Made by a program: the position numbers and the translations under genes. Below are positions 17,397-25,430 of a stretch of 64,000 nucleotides of DNA, one piece after another. The stretch is from contig NZ_CP036287.1 of NCBI RefSeq assembly GCF_007748095.1, positions 868,001-932,000 of the forward strand. Reading direction: 5' to 3'. Within the stretch, counting starts at the first letter, position 1. Each line of letters begins with the position of its first letter. Under the pieces are notes generated by a model. That model did not search any database. It was given only the letters and a program-made list of their open reading frames with translations, and had not been told where the DNA came from. Source of the stretch: Engelhardtia mirabilis (GTDB lineage: Bacteria > Planctomycetota > UBA1135 > GCA-002686595).

Positions 17397-17558
17397 TGTC
17401 CTGGATCAGAAATTCGGCGTCACTTCCCGGGCTCCGATCGCCGCTGGCGTCGCCAGCGCCTCCTCCGAGTATCGCAGCGGATACGCGTCGTCGGCGCGCC
17501 TAGCCAGCATCGATCGGACCTCCGGGCAGTGACGCCGAATTTCTGATCCAGGACACTA
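17394..17558. mobile_element. 165-bp MITE-like inverted-repeat element with TA ends
   Basis: Perfect 30-bp terminal inverted repeats (17394-17423 and 17529-17558) begin TAGTGTCCTGGATCAG. Pairing continues inward with few mismatches through about 55 bp per arm, so the whole element can fold into one hairpin. It carries no ORF. Both ends start with TA, which could be a TA target duplication as made by IS630/Tc1-type transposases; that family call is inference. The left end supplies the stop codon of the preceding gene. A 16-bp copy of the end recurs at 19281-19296. Confidence 0.75.
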
Positions 17559-17598
17559 GGTCGTCCTCGCGATTCCCCGTTCACTGCCCATCTCCCCA

Positions 17599-19284
17599 AT
17601 GGCATTGACGTCCTCACGCCAAGCACTGGCCCTGTTGGCCGCGGTCGGAGTAACCGCGCCCGTGGTCTGGTGGGCACTCGATTCGTCGAGGCACGAGGTC
17701 GACGCCGCCGTACGACTGAGCTCCACCGAGCGGGCGGCCGTCGTCGACGGTGAGACACGCAACGGGCACAGCGGCGAGACGTCGCTCCGGCTCGAGTCCG
17801 GCGACCGGGCCGCGAGCAATCTGGTCGCAGCGCCCCGCGGCAGGAGCGGGCCGGGCGAGGGCCGAGTTCCGATGTCCACTCGGGTCGACCCCAGCGGAAT
17901 GGACTCCCTCGACCTGGGAGTCCTGCTGCGTGGCGAGGTCCACACCGACGTCCCCGGTCTCAGCGGGGCGGTCTTCATCCGCGCCGAGGGCCCTGATGGA
18001 CGCGCCGTCGACGCCAGCGGGACGATCGGCGAGCCCTACTCGCTGCTGGGCCTCTCGCCGGGCCATTGGGAGCTGATCCTGCGTGGCAGCGCGATTCTCG
18101 AGCAGAGCGTCTCGCTGGAGATCAGCGTTGACCGTGGGGCGGTGGAGCGCGACCTCTTGGTGCGGCCCGCTCCGGTGATCGACGTCGTCTACTACACGAC
18201 CTGGGGTGAGCGACTCGAGGCGGTGCTGGCCGAGCCTGGACGCGACCCGGCGGGCTTCCCGCGACTCGAGCTGGTCCCAACTCCCGGAGTGGAACCGGCT
18301 TGGCCGGGCGAGAAGGGCGGCTTCCGCCGGGCCATCGTCCCGGACGATCCGAGCGATCCCCTGCCCCTGGTCTCCGGTTGGCTGGACCTCCGCACGGCGC
18401 CGCCGGTCGAGGTCCGATTGCTGCAGGCCGGTCGCGAGCTGGACCGCCGCGAGATCGACGAGCAGACCCGGGTGCTCGAGTTCCAGGTCAACCCGCTCGA
18501 GGAGAGCGGGCGTCCCGCGCTGACGGCGACGTTCGTGGATGCCGTGACCGGCATCGCCATCGAACAGGCCGTGGTCGAGCTCTACCGCGTCGGCGAACCG
18601 GCACCGGTGCGAACACGGTCACTGGCCGGCGGCGGCGTGCTGCGGCTGGCCGGTATCGCCACCGGTGACTGGATCCTCAGCGTGCTCAGCTCCGGTCGGG
18701 CGCACTTGCTGCGACCCTTCACGATCGAGGCGGAGGGGGACTACGCCCTGGGCACGATCGAACTCGAGCCGGCCGTGGCCTTCAGCGGTCGATTGGTCGG
18801 TCCCGACGGCCGGCCGCTCGGCAACCGCGCGGTGCGGTGGAGCCGAGCGGGCGGGACGAGCTGGCTCGCCGCCACCTATGGTCATGCCCTGGCACGTACC
18901 GACGCCGGCGGCTACTTCGCTCTTCCGGCGGTGCCGCCCGGTGAGATCGTGCTCCAAGCCGGTGGCGACGAGTTCGCGGCGGAGCTGTTCAAGGTGCGTG
19001 CGGGGACGTCCGACCTTCCGGTGGAGCTGCGCCTGAGCGGAGGCATGCAGGTGGAGTTCGTCCTGCTCGGCTCCGACGATGTCGACCGATTCGAACTCGA
19101 AGTGCGCGACGACCTCGGGCGCCTGGTGGCCTCGCGACTGAGCGCCGTGGGTCGCGTCACGCGCGCGGTGCTCGCCCCGGGCAGCTATACGGTGCATGCC
19201 CTCAGTTCCGGGGCGCAACTGACGCTGCAACGCTTCGTCGTCGCCGACGGGCCCACGGACGTCGAGCTGCACCTCAGCGACTGA
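17599..19284 (+). CDS. Exported carboxypeptidase-regulatory-like protein
   Basis: 561 residues. An N-terminal anchor (ALALLAAVGVTAPVVWW) is followed by repeated beta-sandwich domains with GEPYSLLGLSPGHWELILRG, LAGIATGDWILSVLSSGRA and DAGGYFALPAVPPGEIVLQAG. The last two are typical carboxypeptidase-regulatory-like/CnaB-type strands. It resembles the ectodomain of the preceding sigma-fusion protein but lacks the sigma-like and HTH parts, so it may be a diverged partial paralogue. Its TGA stop lies inside the 16-bp element-end copy at 19281-19296, suggesting that rearrangement set its present C-terminus. Function unknown. Confidence 0.75.
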   Translation: MALTSSRQALALLAAVGVTAPVVWWALDSSRHEVDAAVRLSSTERAAVVDGETRNGHSGETSLRLESGDRAASNLVAAPRGRSGPGEGRVPMSTRVDPSGMDSLDLGVLLRGEVHTDVPGLSGAVFIRAEGPDGRAVDASGTIGEPYSLLGLSPGHWELILRGSAILEQSVSLEISVDRGAVERDLLVRPAPVIDVVYYTTWGERLEAVLAEPGRDPAGFPRLELVPTPGVEPAWPGEKGGFRRAIVPDDPSDPLPLVSGWLDLRTAPPVEVRLLQAGRELDRREIDEQTRVLEFQVNPLEESGRPALTATFVDAVTGIAIEQAVVELYRVGEPAPVRTRSLAGGGVLRLAGIATGDWILSVLSSGRAHLLRPFTIEAEGDYALGTIELEPAVAFSGRLVGPDGRPLGNRAVRWSRAGGTSWLAATYGHALARTDAGGYFALPAVPPGEIVLQAGGDEFAAELFKVRAGTSDLPVELRLSGGMQVEFVLLGSDDVDRFELEVRDDLGRLVASRLSAVGRVTRAVLAPGSYTVHALSSGAQLTLQRFVVADGPTDVELHLSD

Positions 19285-19296
19285 TCCAGGACACTA
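19281..19296 (-). repeat. Solo 16-bp copy of the element end
   Basis: On the reverse strand it reads TAGTGTCCTGGATCAG, identical to the tip of the inverted repeats at 17394 and 17558. It provides the TGA of the gene ending at 19284 and, on the other strand, the TAG of the truncated anti-sigma gene ending at 19294. It looks like a deletion scar or excision footprint. Confidence 0.75.
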
Positions 19297-19536
19297 GCAG
19301 CCCTCGAGCCGCCGCCGCAGGTCGTCGGGTAGCAGCTGGCCGCGCGATCCCATGAGCGCCAGGGCCAAGGCCGTCGCCGCGCGTTCCATCGATCCGTCGT
19401 CCAGGGTCGGGTTCCGCGCCAGGAGTCGTTCGAGCTCCCCCTGCGCCTCGAGATCCAGGTCGCCGAGCGCGCGATCGGCCAACAGGTTCCGGGTACGGCG
19501 CAACGCGCGCTCCGGATTCCCGTCCAGCCGTCGCAT
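19294..19536 (-). CDS. Truncated anti-sigma factor N-terminus
   Basis: 80 residues. Its ATG shares the A of the upstream sigma stop (TGATG), the usual coupling for sigma/anti-sigma pairs. RNLLADRALGDLDLEAQGEL and the following helix align with the N-terminal sigma-binding domain of the full-length anti-sigma at 20150-21370 (compare EALMVDQATEGLDSPAARELE). The transmembrane helix and RskA-type ectodomain are absent. The protein stops exactly at the TAG in the solo element-end copy (19281-19296), so it appears cut by insertion or deletion. The sigma-binding part may still bind sigma in solution, or the gene may be dead. Confidence 0.7.
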   Translation of the reverse strand: MRRLDGNPERALRRTRNLLADRALGDLDLEAQGELERLLARNPTLDDGSMERAATALALALMGSRGQLLPDDLRRRLEGC

Positions 19537-20120
19537 CAGTCCGCCTTCCGTCCGGCCTCGATGCGTTCGCGGATCTTGAGCAGCCCACGCCGCACGTGGG
19601 TCTTGACCGTGCCCAGGGGCAGGGAGAGGTGGTCGGCGATCTGCGAGTGGCTCAGCCCGTCCCAGATCGCCAGGCGCAGGACCTGCTTCTGCTCGGGCCG
19701 CAACTGCTCGAGCTCCGCGCGCGCGAGTTCCGCCTCGTCGCCGAGGTCGATGGCCTCTTGCGCGGTGGGAGCCTCGTCCGGCAGGGCCTCGGGCAGGTCG
19801 GTCATCTGGGGCCGGCGGCCCAGGCGGCGAGCGCGGTCGATCAGCCGTCGGCGCGCGATCGTGGCCACGAAGGCCGTCTCCGACCCCACCGCCGCGTCGT
19901 AGCGCGCCGCGGACTTCCACACGTCGACGAAGATCTCCTGGACGCTGTCCTCGGCCTCGTCGCGATTGGGCGTCATGCGACGCGCCAGGGACCAGACCAG
20001 CGGCCCAAAGCGGTCGAGGCACTCCGAGACGGCCGATTCTTCGCCGGCGGCGACACGCTCCAAGCAACCCTCTGCGAGGGGTGCTTGCGGTCGTGTCGAG
20101 GATGCTCTGCCGGTCTCCAT
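19536..20120 (-). CDS. ECF RNA polymerase sigma factor
   Basis: 194 residues with both sigma regions intact. Region 2 includes FGPLVWSLARRMTPN, DEAEDSVQEIFVDVWKSA and FVATIARRRLIDRARR. Region 4 includes LRPEQKQVLRLAIWDGLSHS, QIADHLSLPLGTVKTHVRRG and LLKIRERI. Directs RNA polymerase to a dedicated promoter set when released from its anti-sigma. It sits 29 bp after the RskA-like gene and overlaps a truncated anti-sigma gene. If that partner is dead, this sigma could be constitutively free or be held by the neighbouring RskA-like protein. Confidence 0.93.
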   Translation of the reverse strand: METGRASSTRPQAPLAEGCLERVAAGEESAVSECLDRFGPLVWSLARRMTPNRDEAEDSVQEIFVDVWKSAARYDAAVGSETAFVATIARRRLIDRARRLGRRPQMTDLPEALPDEAPTAQEAIDLGDEAELARAELEQLRPEQKQVLRLAIWDGLSHSQIADHLSLPLGTVKTHVRRGLLKIRERIEAGRKAD

Positions 20121-20149
20121 CGTCTTCGGTGTCGGTCGACTTCCAGCGC

Positions 20150-21370
20150 TCAGAGCGCCGCGGCCAGCAGGAGTCGGTCGCGCTCGGAGACGACCACGCC
20201 CCCGGGCTTCTCGAGGGTCACGGCGAACAGGCTCGGGTCGTGGACGCCGAGCTTGGCGTCGATCGGGATCACCAGCCGTCCGACGGACGACGCGTCGAAG
20301 ACGCCCCCGTCCACCGGCGTTTCTTCCTTCTGGTCGGCGGAGAAGATCCAGAGCTGGTACTGGAACTGGTCGGCCGCGTTGACGGGCATGTCGTCCAGAA
20401 CCATGTAGCCGACCTGCATCGAGTCGCTCCAGATCACCTCGCCGCCGACGCTGCGCTCGGAGACCAGGGGGTCGCCGGTGGTCGACCAGGGCACCCGCAC
20501 CAGATCGGCGGGTGGATTGGCCAGCAAGTCGGCCAGGGCGACGTCGGGTGGGGCTTCGTAGACCAGGCTCTCGAGATCGCTCACGCGCTCCTCGAGCTGG
20601 GTTTCGCGGTCGACCGAAGCGTCGAGCTGGGCCAGCAGCTGCTGTCGCCGGTCGTCAGCGGTGTCGCGCTCGGCCAAGAGGGTCGAGCTGCGCTTGCGCT
20701 CCTGCTCCAGAGCGTCGGCGATGGACTGGGCCTCGCCGCGGGCCAGCACGGCTTCCTTCGCGGCCTGCTCGGCCTCGATTCGCAGGGCATCGAGCTCACC
20801 AGTGAGGCTGGCGATGGTCTCCATGCGCTCGCCGCCATCGCGCCAGACCACGACCAGCGCCAGGCTGGCTGCAGCCGCCGCGAACCAACCGATCGACGTC
20901 GCCAGACGCGGTCCGCCAGCAGCCTCGGTTCGGCGGCGCGCGGACTCGCGGCTCGGGTCCCGGTGCTCTGTCGACCGGCTCGACTGGGATCGACGCGGTT
21001 CGGCACCACGCGGACTGGCACCGCGCGGACTGGCACCGCGCCCACCGACTCGACCGGTCGACGACTCTTGCGCGGGCAGCTCCCGCTGCGGAACGTCCAC
21101 GCCCGGGCCACCCTGTTCAGGCGCGCCGACGAAGCGCGCTGCATCGGCGGCGATTCGCGCGGCCAAGCCCTGCGGCAAGGGTTCGAGCTCGCCAGCCTGG
21201 GAGGTGAAGGCCAGGTCGACCGCGGCGGCCGCGCGCTCGAACGCCAGGTGGTCACCCGGATCGAGTTCGGCCAGCAAGGCTTCGAGCTCCCGCGCCGCGG
21301 GCGAGTCGAGGCCTTCCGTGGCCTGGTCGACCATCAGGGCCTCGAGACGATCGTTGTGCCCTGAACTCAC
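20150..21370 (-). CDS. RskA-like membrane anti-sigma factor
   Basis: 406 residues from GTG 21370, chosen because it forms a GTGA overlap with the upstream sigma-like gene. Layout: N-terminal sigma-binding helices (~1-75), a linker with the low-complexity GASPR repeat, one membrane helix (SIGWFAAAAASLALVVVW, ~165-185), a coiled coil of about 90 residues rich in Glu/Ala/Arg, and a C-terminal anti-sigma-K domain (YMVLDDMPVNAADQFQYQLW; LFAVTLEKPGGVV). Holds an ECF sigma at the membrane until a signal triggers proteolysis. It follows a fasciclin gene and a sigma-like gene, as in mycobacterial sigK/rskA loci that control the fasciclin antigens Mpt70/Mpt83. Confidence 0.87.
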   Translation of the reverse strand: MSSGHNDRLEALMVDQATEGLDSPAARELEALLAELDPGDHLAFERAAAAVDLAFTSQAGELEPLPQGLAARIAADAARFVGAPEQGGPGVDVPQRELPAQESSTGRVGGRGASPRGASPRGAEPRRSQSSRSTEHRDPSRESARRRTEAAGGPRLATSIGWFAAAAASLALVVVWRDGGERMETIASLTGELDALRIEAEQAAKEAVLARGEAQSIADALEQERKRSSTLLAERDTADDRRQQLLAQLDASVDRETQLEERVSDLESLVYEAPPDVALADLLANPPADLVRVPWSTTGDPLVSERSVGGEVIWSDSMQVGYMVLDDMPVNAADQFQYQLWIFSADQKEETPVDGGVFDASSVGRLVIPIDAKLGVHDPSLFAVTLEKPGGVVVSERDRLLLAAAL

Positions 21371-21990
21371 GCCAAGACCCCCTCTCGCCGGCTGCAGCGC
21401 ACTTCGATCGCGCAACGCGCGCCGGCAGCGGCGATCAGCCCGCGGGTCGACTGCAGGGTGTCACGCACCACGCCGCGCCCCCGGGTCGGAGCGGAGGCTG
21501 CGCCCACGGAAGCCAACCGGGCCGAGGGCCCACCCAGGAGGGTCGCGCTGAGAAGTTGCTCTTGCACGGAGGTGGATCGTTGTCGCAGTTGCCGCGGTCG
21601 GTCCGCGGTTGCCGCAGCCCGTGCGGGTCCCGCCGACCTGTGCGAGACCATAGCGCCGATCGCCACGGCCGTGGAGCGCCGATGCCCGCTCTCGGCCAGG
21701 AGTCGGCGGACGATACGCGCGGCGAAGACCATCTCCGATTCGCGCTCGGGCTCGTAGTCGCCTCCGGACCGCCAAAGCTGCCAAAAGGCCCGCTCCACCA
21801 GGGCGGAGGCGGTCTGCCGGTCGTCGACCCAGGCACGCACGAGATTCCAGACGATCGGACCGAGTTTCTGGACACAGCGCTGGATGGCCGCCTGGTCGCC
21901 CGCGTGGGCCAACTCCAGGTCGGTGGCTCCGGTCCCGGGCCGTCGGTGCAGAACGTGTTTGGCTGTCACGAAGCGTCTCCAGAGGGCCAT
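21367..21990 (-). CDS. Divergent sigma-70-like protein
   Basis: 207 residues. The first half aligns with ECF region 2: IQRCVQKLGPIVWNLVRAWV, ASALVERAFWQLWRSGGDY and MVFAARIVRRLLAE match FGPLVWSLARRMT, SVQEIFVDVWKSAARY and FVATIARRRLID of the neighbouring ECF sigma. The second half keeps only a faint region-4 outline (SARLASVGAASAPTRGRGVV), with helix-breaking Gly and Pro where the recognition helix should be. It could be a decaying sigma factor or one specialised for protein-protein contact. Coupling to the anti-sigma gene (GTGA overlap) argues that it is still translated. Confidence 0.65.
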   Translation of the reverse strand: MALWRRFVTAKHVLHRRPGTGATDLELAHAGDQAAIQRCVQKLGPIVWNLVRAWVDDRQTASALVERAFWQLWRSGGDYEPERESEMVFAARIVRRLLAESGHRRSTAVAIGAMVSHRSAGPARAAATADRPRQLRQRSTSVQEQLLSATLLGGPSARLASVGAASAPTRGRGVVRDTLQSTRGLIAAAGARCAIEVRCSRREGVLA

Positions 21991-22052
21991 GGGACCCGGC
22001 GGGCGGGCGTCGGCTCGGGGACTTCTCCGACCCGAGGCCCGGTCCTCCAGGG

Positions 22053-23030
22053 TCAGGGAATCAGAACGGTGTCGACCACGTGGATCACACCGTTGGCGGC
22101 CTCGATGTCGGTCACGACGACACGCCCGTTGCCGGCCAGGACCTGGCCGTCGGCGATGCGCACCCGCAGGTCCTTGCCGCCGAGGGTCGTGGCCACGCCG
22201 GCTCCGACCGCGTCGCGGGCCGAGATTCGGCCGGGGACGACGTGGTACTGGAGGATGGCGACCAGTTGGTCACGGTTGGCCGGCTCCAGGAGCGCGCTCA
22301 GGGTCGCCGGGTCCAACTTCGCGAAGGCGGCGTCGGTCGGCGCGAAGACGGTGAAGGGGCCCTCGGCGCGAAGGGCTTCGACCAGGCCGCCGGCGGTCAG
22401 CGCCTTGGCCAGGGTGCCGAAGCGCCCGTCAGCCAGGGCCGTGTCGATCACGTCCGCGGTGTTGGGCACCAGGACCCGATCGATGACGTGGATCACGCCG
22501 TTGCTCGCGGCGACGTCCGCAGTGATCACCGTCGCTCCGCCGATGTGCACGGCGCCGTCGGCGACGTTGATCGAAAGGCGCTGACCGCCGAGCGGCCGTG
22601 TTTCGGTGAGTTCCGCCACGGCGCTGGACGGGACCTTGCCTGCGATCACGTGGTTCTTCAGCACGGCGGCGAGGGTCGCGCGGTTCTCGGGCTGGAGCAG
22701 GGATTCGAGCAGGCCCTCGTCGAGCTGCGCGAAGGCCTCGTCCGTGGGGGCGAGGACGGTGAACGGACCCGGACCCGACAGCACGTCGACCAGGCCCGCC
22801 GCGCCGACGGCGGTGACCAGGGTCGAGAAGTGACCGGCGGAGCTGGCGACCTCGACGATGTTGCCTGTCCTCTGGACAGGATCGGCGACGGTGACGACGC
22901 GGTCGGCACCCTTGGTGCACTGGGTCTGGGACGCGGGGCAGTCTTGCGGCCCTACGACCGGGCTGGGGGCGAGGGAGAGCAGGCCGAGGGTTCCGGCGAG
23001 GGCGGGAGCTGCGATGAGGGTCAGTTGCAT
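22053..23030 (-). CDS. Secreted protein with two fasciclin (FAS1) domains
   Basis: 325 residues with a signal peptide (LIAAPALAGTLGLLSLAPS) and two FAS1 domains at ~55-190 and ~195-325. Each shows the H1/H2 motifs: PFTVLAPTDEAFAQLD with VLKNHVIAGKV and GVIHVIDRVLVP, then PFTVFAPTDAAFAKLD with ILQYHVVPGRI and GVIHVVDTVLIP. FAS1 domains mediate adhesion or ligand binding outside the cell. It is the first gene of a run containing a sigma-like gene and an RskA-like anti-sigma, and is probably a target of that regulatory pair. Confidence 0.92.
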   Translation of the reverse strand: MQLTLIAAPALAGTLGLLSLAPSPVVGPQDCPASQTQCTKGADRVVTVADPVQRTGNIVEVASSAGHFSTLVTAVGAAGLVDVLSGPGPFTVLAPTDEAFAQLDEGLLESLLQPENRATLAAVLKNHVIAGKVPSSAVAELTETRPLGGQRLSINVADGAVHIGGATVITADVAASNGVIHVIDRVLVPNTADVIDTALADGRFGTLAKALTAGGLVEALRAEGPFTVFAPTDAAFAKLDPATLSALLEPANRDQLVAILQYHVVPGRISARDAVGAGVATTLGGKDLRVRIADGQVLAGNGRVVVTDIEAANGVIHVVDTVLIP

Positions 23031-23190
23031 GGCGAAGGTGGGGTCAGGAGTCGTTCAGGGATGGTCGTCGAGATTCGGCGACACCTTCCGACGCCCTGTC
23101 CTTCGCGCCGTGGCCGCCGTGGATGCAGGCCGCAGGTCGAATCCAGGAAGGGCGGCAACCGCCGCCCTGGCCACGAATCCGAGGTCGCTC

Positions 23191-23196
23191 TAGGAT
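23191..23196 (+). promoter_or_regulatory. Possible -10 hexamer of the CarH-like gene
   Basis: TAGGAT at 23191-23196, with TGGCCA 17 bp upstream (23168-23173), sits 15 bp before ATG 23212. The match is weak but the hexamer resembles other TAGNNT elements in this window. Confidence 0.3.
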
Positions 23197-23211
23197 CTCG
23201 CACCTGCGCGA

Positions 23212-24153
23212 ATGACGAACCAGGACCCCGCAGAGACGAGCTCGACGCCGAACGATCTGCATTCGATCGGCGGCGCGGCGACGGCCAGTGGCATCTCGCC
23301 CGACACGCTCCGCATGTGGGAGCGGCGTTACGGACGGCCGGTGCCGGTGCGTCTGCCGTCGGGGCATCGGCGCTACACCGCGGAGCAGGTCGCCTGGCTG
23401 CGGCGGGTGGCAGAGGCCTTGGCCCTGGGACACCGACCCGGTTCCGCCGTGGCCGCCACGGAGTCTGAACTCGACGCGCTGCTGACCGGCGGGAGACCCG
23501 AGTCGGGCGATGGTGAGCAGGTCGCGACCTTGATCGATCACGTGCGGCGCTTCGAGGGCGACGCGCTGACTCGCGAGCTGCTCGCGGCCTGGCGCGAGCT
23601 GGGCCCGGAGCGCTTCCTGAGCGATCGCGTCTCGCCCCTGTTGAATGCGGTCGGCCGCGAATGGGCGGACGGTCACCTCGACGTCCGCCACGAACACTAC
23701 GCCTCGGAGCTGATCGCGGACCTGCTGCGAACCCTGCGGGCCGGTCTGCCGCGCGCCGCGGAGGGACCGATCGTCGTGCTCGCGACCCTGCGACACGAGT
23801 TGCACGGGCTCGGCTTGCAGATGTGTGCGCTCGTTTGCTCGCTCGAGGGCATGCGCCCGCGCATCCTCGGCGTCGGCACGCCCAACGAAGAGATCGCCGC
23901 GGCTGCCCACGAAGTCGGTGCCGATGCCGTCGCGATCAGCGTCTCCCTGTCCAGTGGCGGTGTCGCGAACGATCGAATGCTCGGCGACCTGCGCGCCGTC
24001 CTGTCGCCGTCGATCCGTCTGGTGGTCGGCGGTCACGGAGCGCGCGGCGTGCGCCGTGGACGGCGTGGAATCGAATACCTCGCGAGCCTGGCGCAGTGGC
24101 GCGAGTGGCTGCACGCCCTGCGCTCGCGCTGGGCCGGCTCGGCGATCGACTGA
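23212..24153 (+). CDS. carH: CarH/LitR-like B12-dependent photoreceptor regulator
   Basis: 313 residues. An N-terminal MerR-type winged helix (SPDTLRMWERRYGRP, LPSGHRRYTAEQVAWLRRV) is followed by a helical cap and a cobalamin-binding Rossmann domain. The cap contains W..EH with nine residues between W and E (WADGHLDVRHEH), the Wx9EH signature of adenosylcobalamin photoreceptors of the CarH type. The B12 domain has ELHGLG, fitting E/DxHxxG with the lower-axial His. In characterised CarH proteins, dark AdoCbl-bound tetramers repress and light releases DNA. By analogy it may make the two following genes light-inducible. Confidence 0.85.
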   Translation: MTNQDPAETSSTPNDLHSIGGAATASGISPDTLRMWERRYGRPVPVRLPSGHRRYTAEQVAWLRRVAEALALGHRPGSAVAATESELDALLTGGRPESGDGEQVATLIDHVRRFEGDALTRELLAAWRELGPERFLSDRVSPLLNAVGREWADGHLDVRHEHYASELIADLLRTLRAGLPRAAEGPIVVLATLRHELHGLGLQMCALVCSLEGMRPRILGVGTPNEEIAAAAHEVGADAVAISVSLSSGGVANDRMLGDLRAVLSPSIRLVVGGHGARGVRRGRRGIEYLASLAQWREWLHALRSRWAGSAID

Positions 24154-24173
24154 ACCCGGGAAGACCTTCGAGC

Positions 24174-25430
24174 TTGTCACACGTCGTCGTCATCGGAGCG
24201 GGATTGGCCGGTCTGCGCTGCGCCGTCGAGCTGCAAGGCGCCGGGGTCGAGGTCTGCCTGCTCGAGGCCGGCGACGGCGTCGGTGGCCGCGTGCGCACGG
24301 ACGAGCTGGAGGGCTTCAAGCTCGACCGCGGCTTCCAGGTCCTGCTCACGGCCTATTCGGAGCTGCCCGGCGCCTTCGACTTGGAGGCGCTCGATCTGCG
24401 TGCATTCAAGCCGGGGGCCCTGGTGCGCCGCGAGGGGAGGTTCCGGCGAATTACAGATCCCTTCCGCGAGCCCTCGGCCGTGGTCAGCGCGCTCCTGCGC
24501 GGTCTGGGTAGCACGGCCGACAAGTTGCGCGTGGCGGCCTTGCGGCACTCGTGCCTGCGCGGGACCGTGGACGAGCTCTTCGCGCGGCCCGAGGCCACGG
24601 CTCTCGAAGCGTTGCGCGCGCGGGGCTTCGGGGCCGAGCTCATCGACGGCTTCTTCCGCCCGTTCCTGGGCGGCATCCTGCTCGATCGGGACCTGGGCAG
24701 CTCGAGTCGCATGTTCGAGTTCGTCTTCCGCATGCTCTCGGTGGGGGACGCCGCCGTCCCCGCCGCCGGCATGGGGGCCCTGTCAGGCCAACTCGCCGCG
24801 CGGCTGACGGAGGGGAGCCTGCGCTTGAACGCGCGGGTGCGCGCGGTGGAGCGAGGCGTCGTCATCCTCGACGATGGCGAGCGCATCGAGGCCGACGCGG
24901 TGGTCGTGGCCACAGACGGTCCCTCAGCGGCTCAGCTCCTGGGCGAGGTCGCCGATCCCGGCTCGCGCGCCGTGACCTGCGTCTACTTCGACGCTCCGCA
25001 ATCGCCGGTGGGCGAGCCGCTGCTGGTGCTCGGCGGCGACGCGGGCGCGCTGGTCAACAACTTCGCCGTGCTGAGCGACGTGGCGCCGTCCTACGCGCCA
25101 CCCGGTCGCCACTTGCTGGCCGCGACCGTCCTCGGCGCCCACGATCAGGCGGCGATCGTCGCGCCCGTGGTCGACGAGCTGCGCCAGTGGTACGGCGAGT
25201 CGGTCGACGGCTGGAGACACCTGCGGACCTACTGCATCCGCCACGCCCAGCCGGCCCAGCCCCCCGGTCGGCTGCAGCCCCTCGATCGACCCGCGCGCAC
25301 CGCCGGCGGCGCGTTCGTGGCCGGCGACCATCGCACCCACGCTTCGATCGAGGGCGCCCTGCGCTCCGGACGGCGGGTGGCGGAGGCCGTCCTGGCCGAG
25401 CTGGGCGCTCCCGTCGGTCCCCGTCCGTGA
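24174..25430 (+). CDS. FAD-dependent amine-oxidase-type oxidoreductase
   Basis: 418 residues from TTG 24174, preceded by GGGAAG about 10 bp upstream. It starts directly in the FAD-binding strand HVVVIGAGLAGLRCAVELQ, then has GVGGRVRTDELEGFKLDRGFQ. It closes with FVAGDHRTHASIEGALRSGRR, the second FAD motif. Overall it resembles phytoene-desaturase/protoporphyrinogen-oxidase-like enzymes. Such flavoproteins often sit beside CarH/LitR regulators in light-induced carotenoid or modified-fatty-acid loci. The substrate is not evident. It is 20 bp after the photoreceptor gene, and its stop overlaps the next start (GTGA). Confidence 0.86.
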   Translation: MSHVVVIGAGLAGLRCAVELQGAGVEVCLLEAGDGVGGRVRTDELEGFKLDRGFQVLLTAYSELPGAFDLEALDLRAFKPGALVRREGRFRRITDPFREPSAVVSALLRGLGSTADKLRVAALRHSCLRGTVDELFARPEATALEALRARGFGAELIDGFFRPFLGGILLDRDLGSSSRMFEFVFRMLSVGDAAVPAAGMGALSGQLAARLTEGSLRLNARVRAVERGVVILDDGERIEADAVVVATDGPSAAQLLGEVADPGSRAVTCVYFDAPQSPVGEPLLVLGGDAGALVNNFAVLSDVAPSYAPPGRHLLAATVLGAHDQAAIVAPVVDELRQWYGESVDGWRHLRTYCIRHAQPAQPPGRLQPLDRPARTAGGAFVAGDHRTHASIEGALRSGRRVAEAVLAELGAPVGPRP

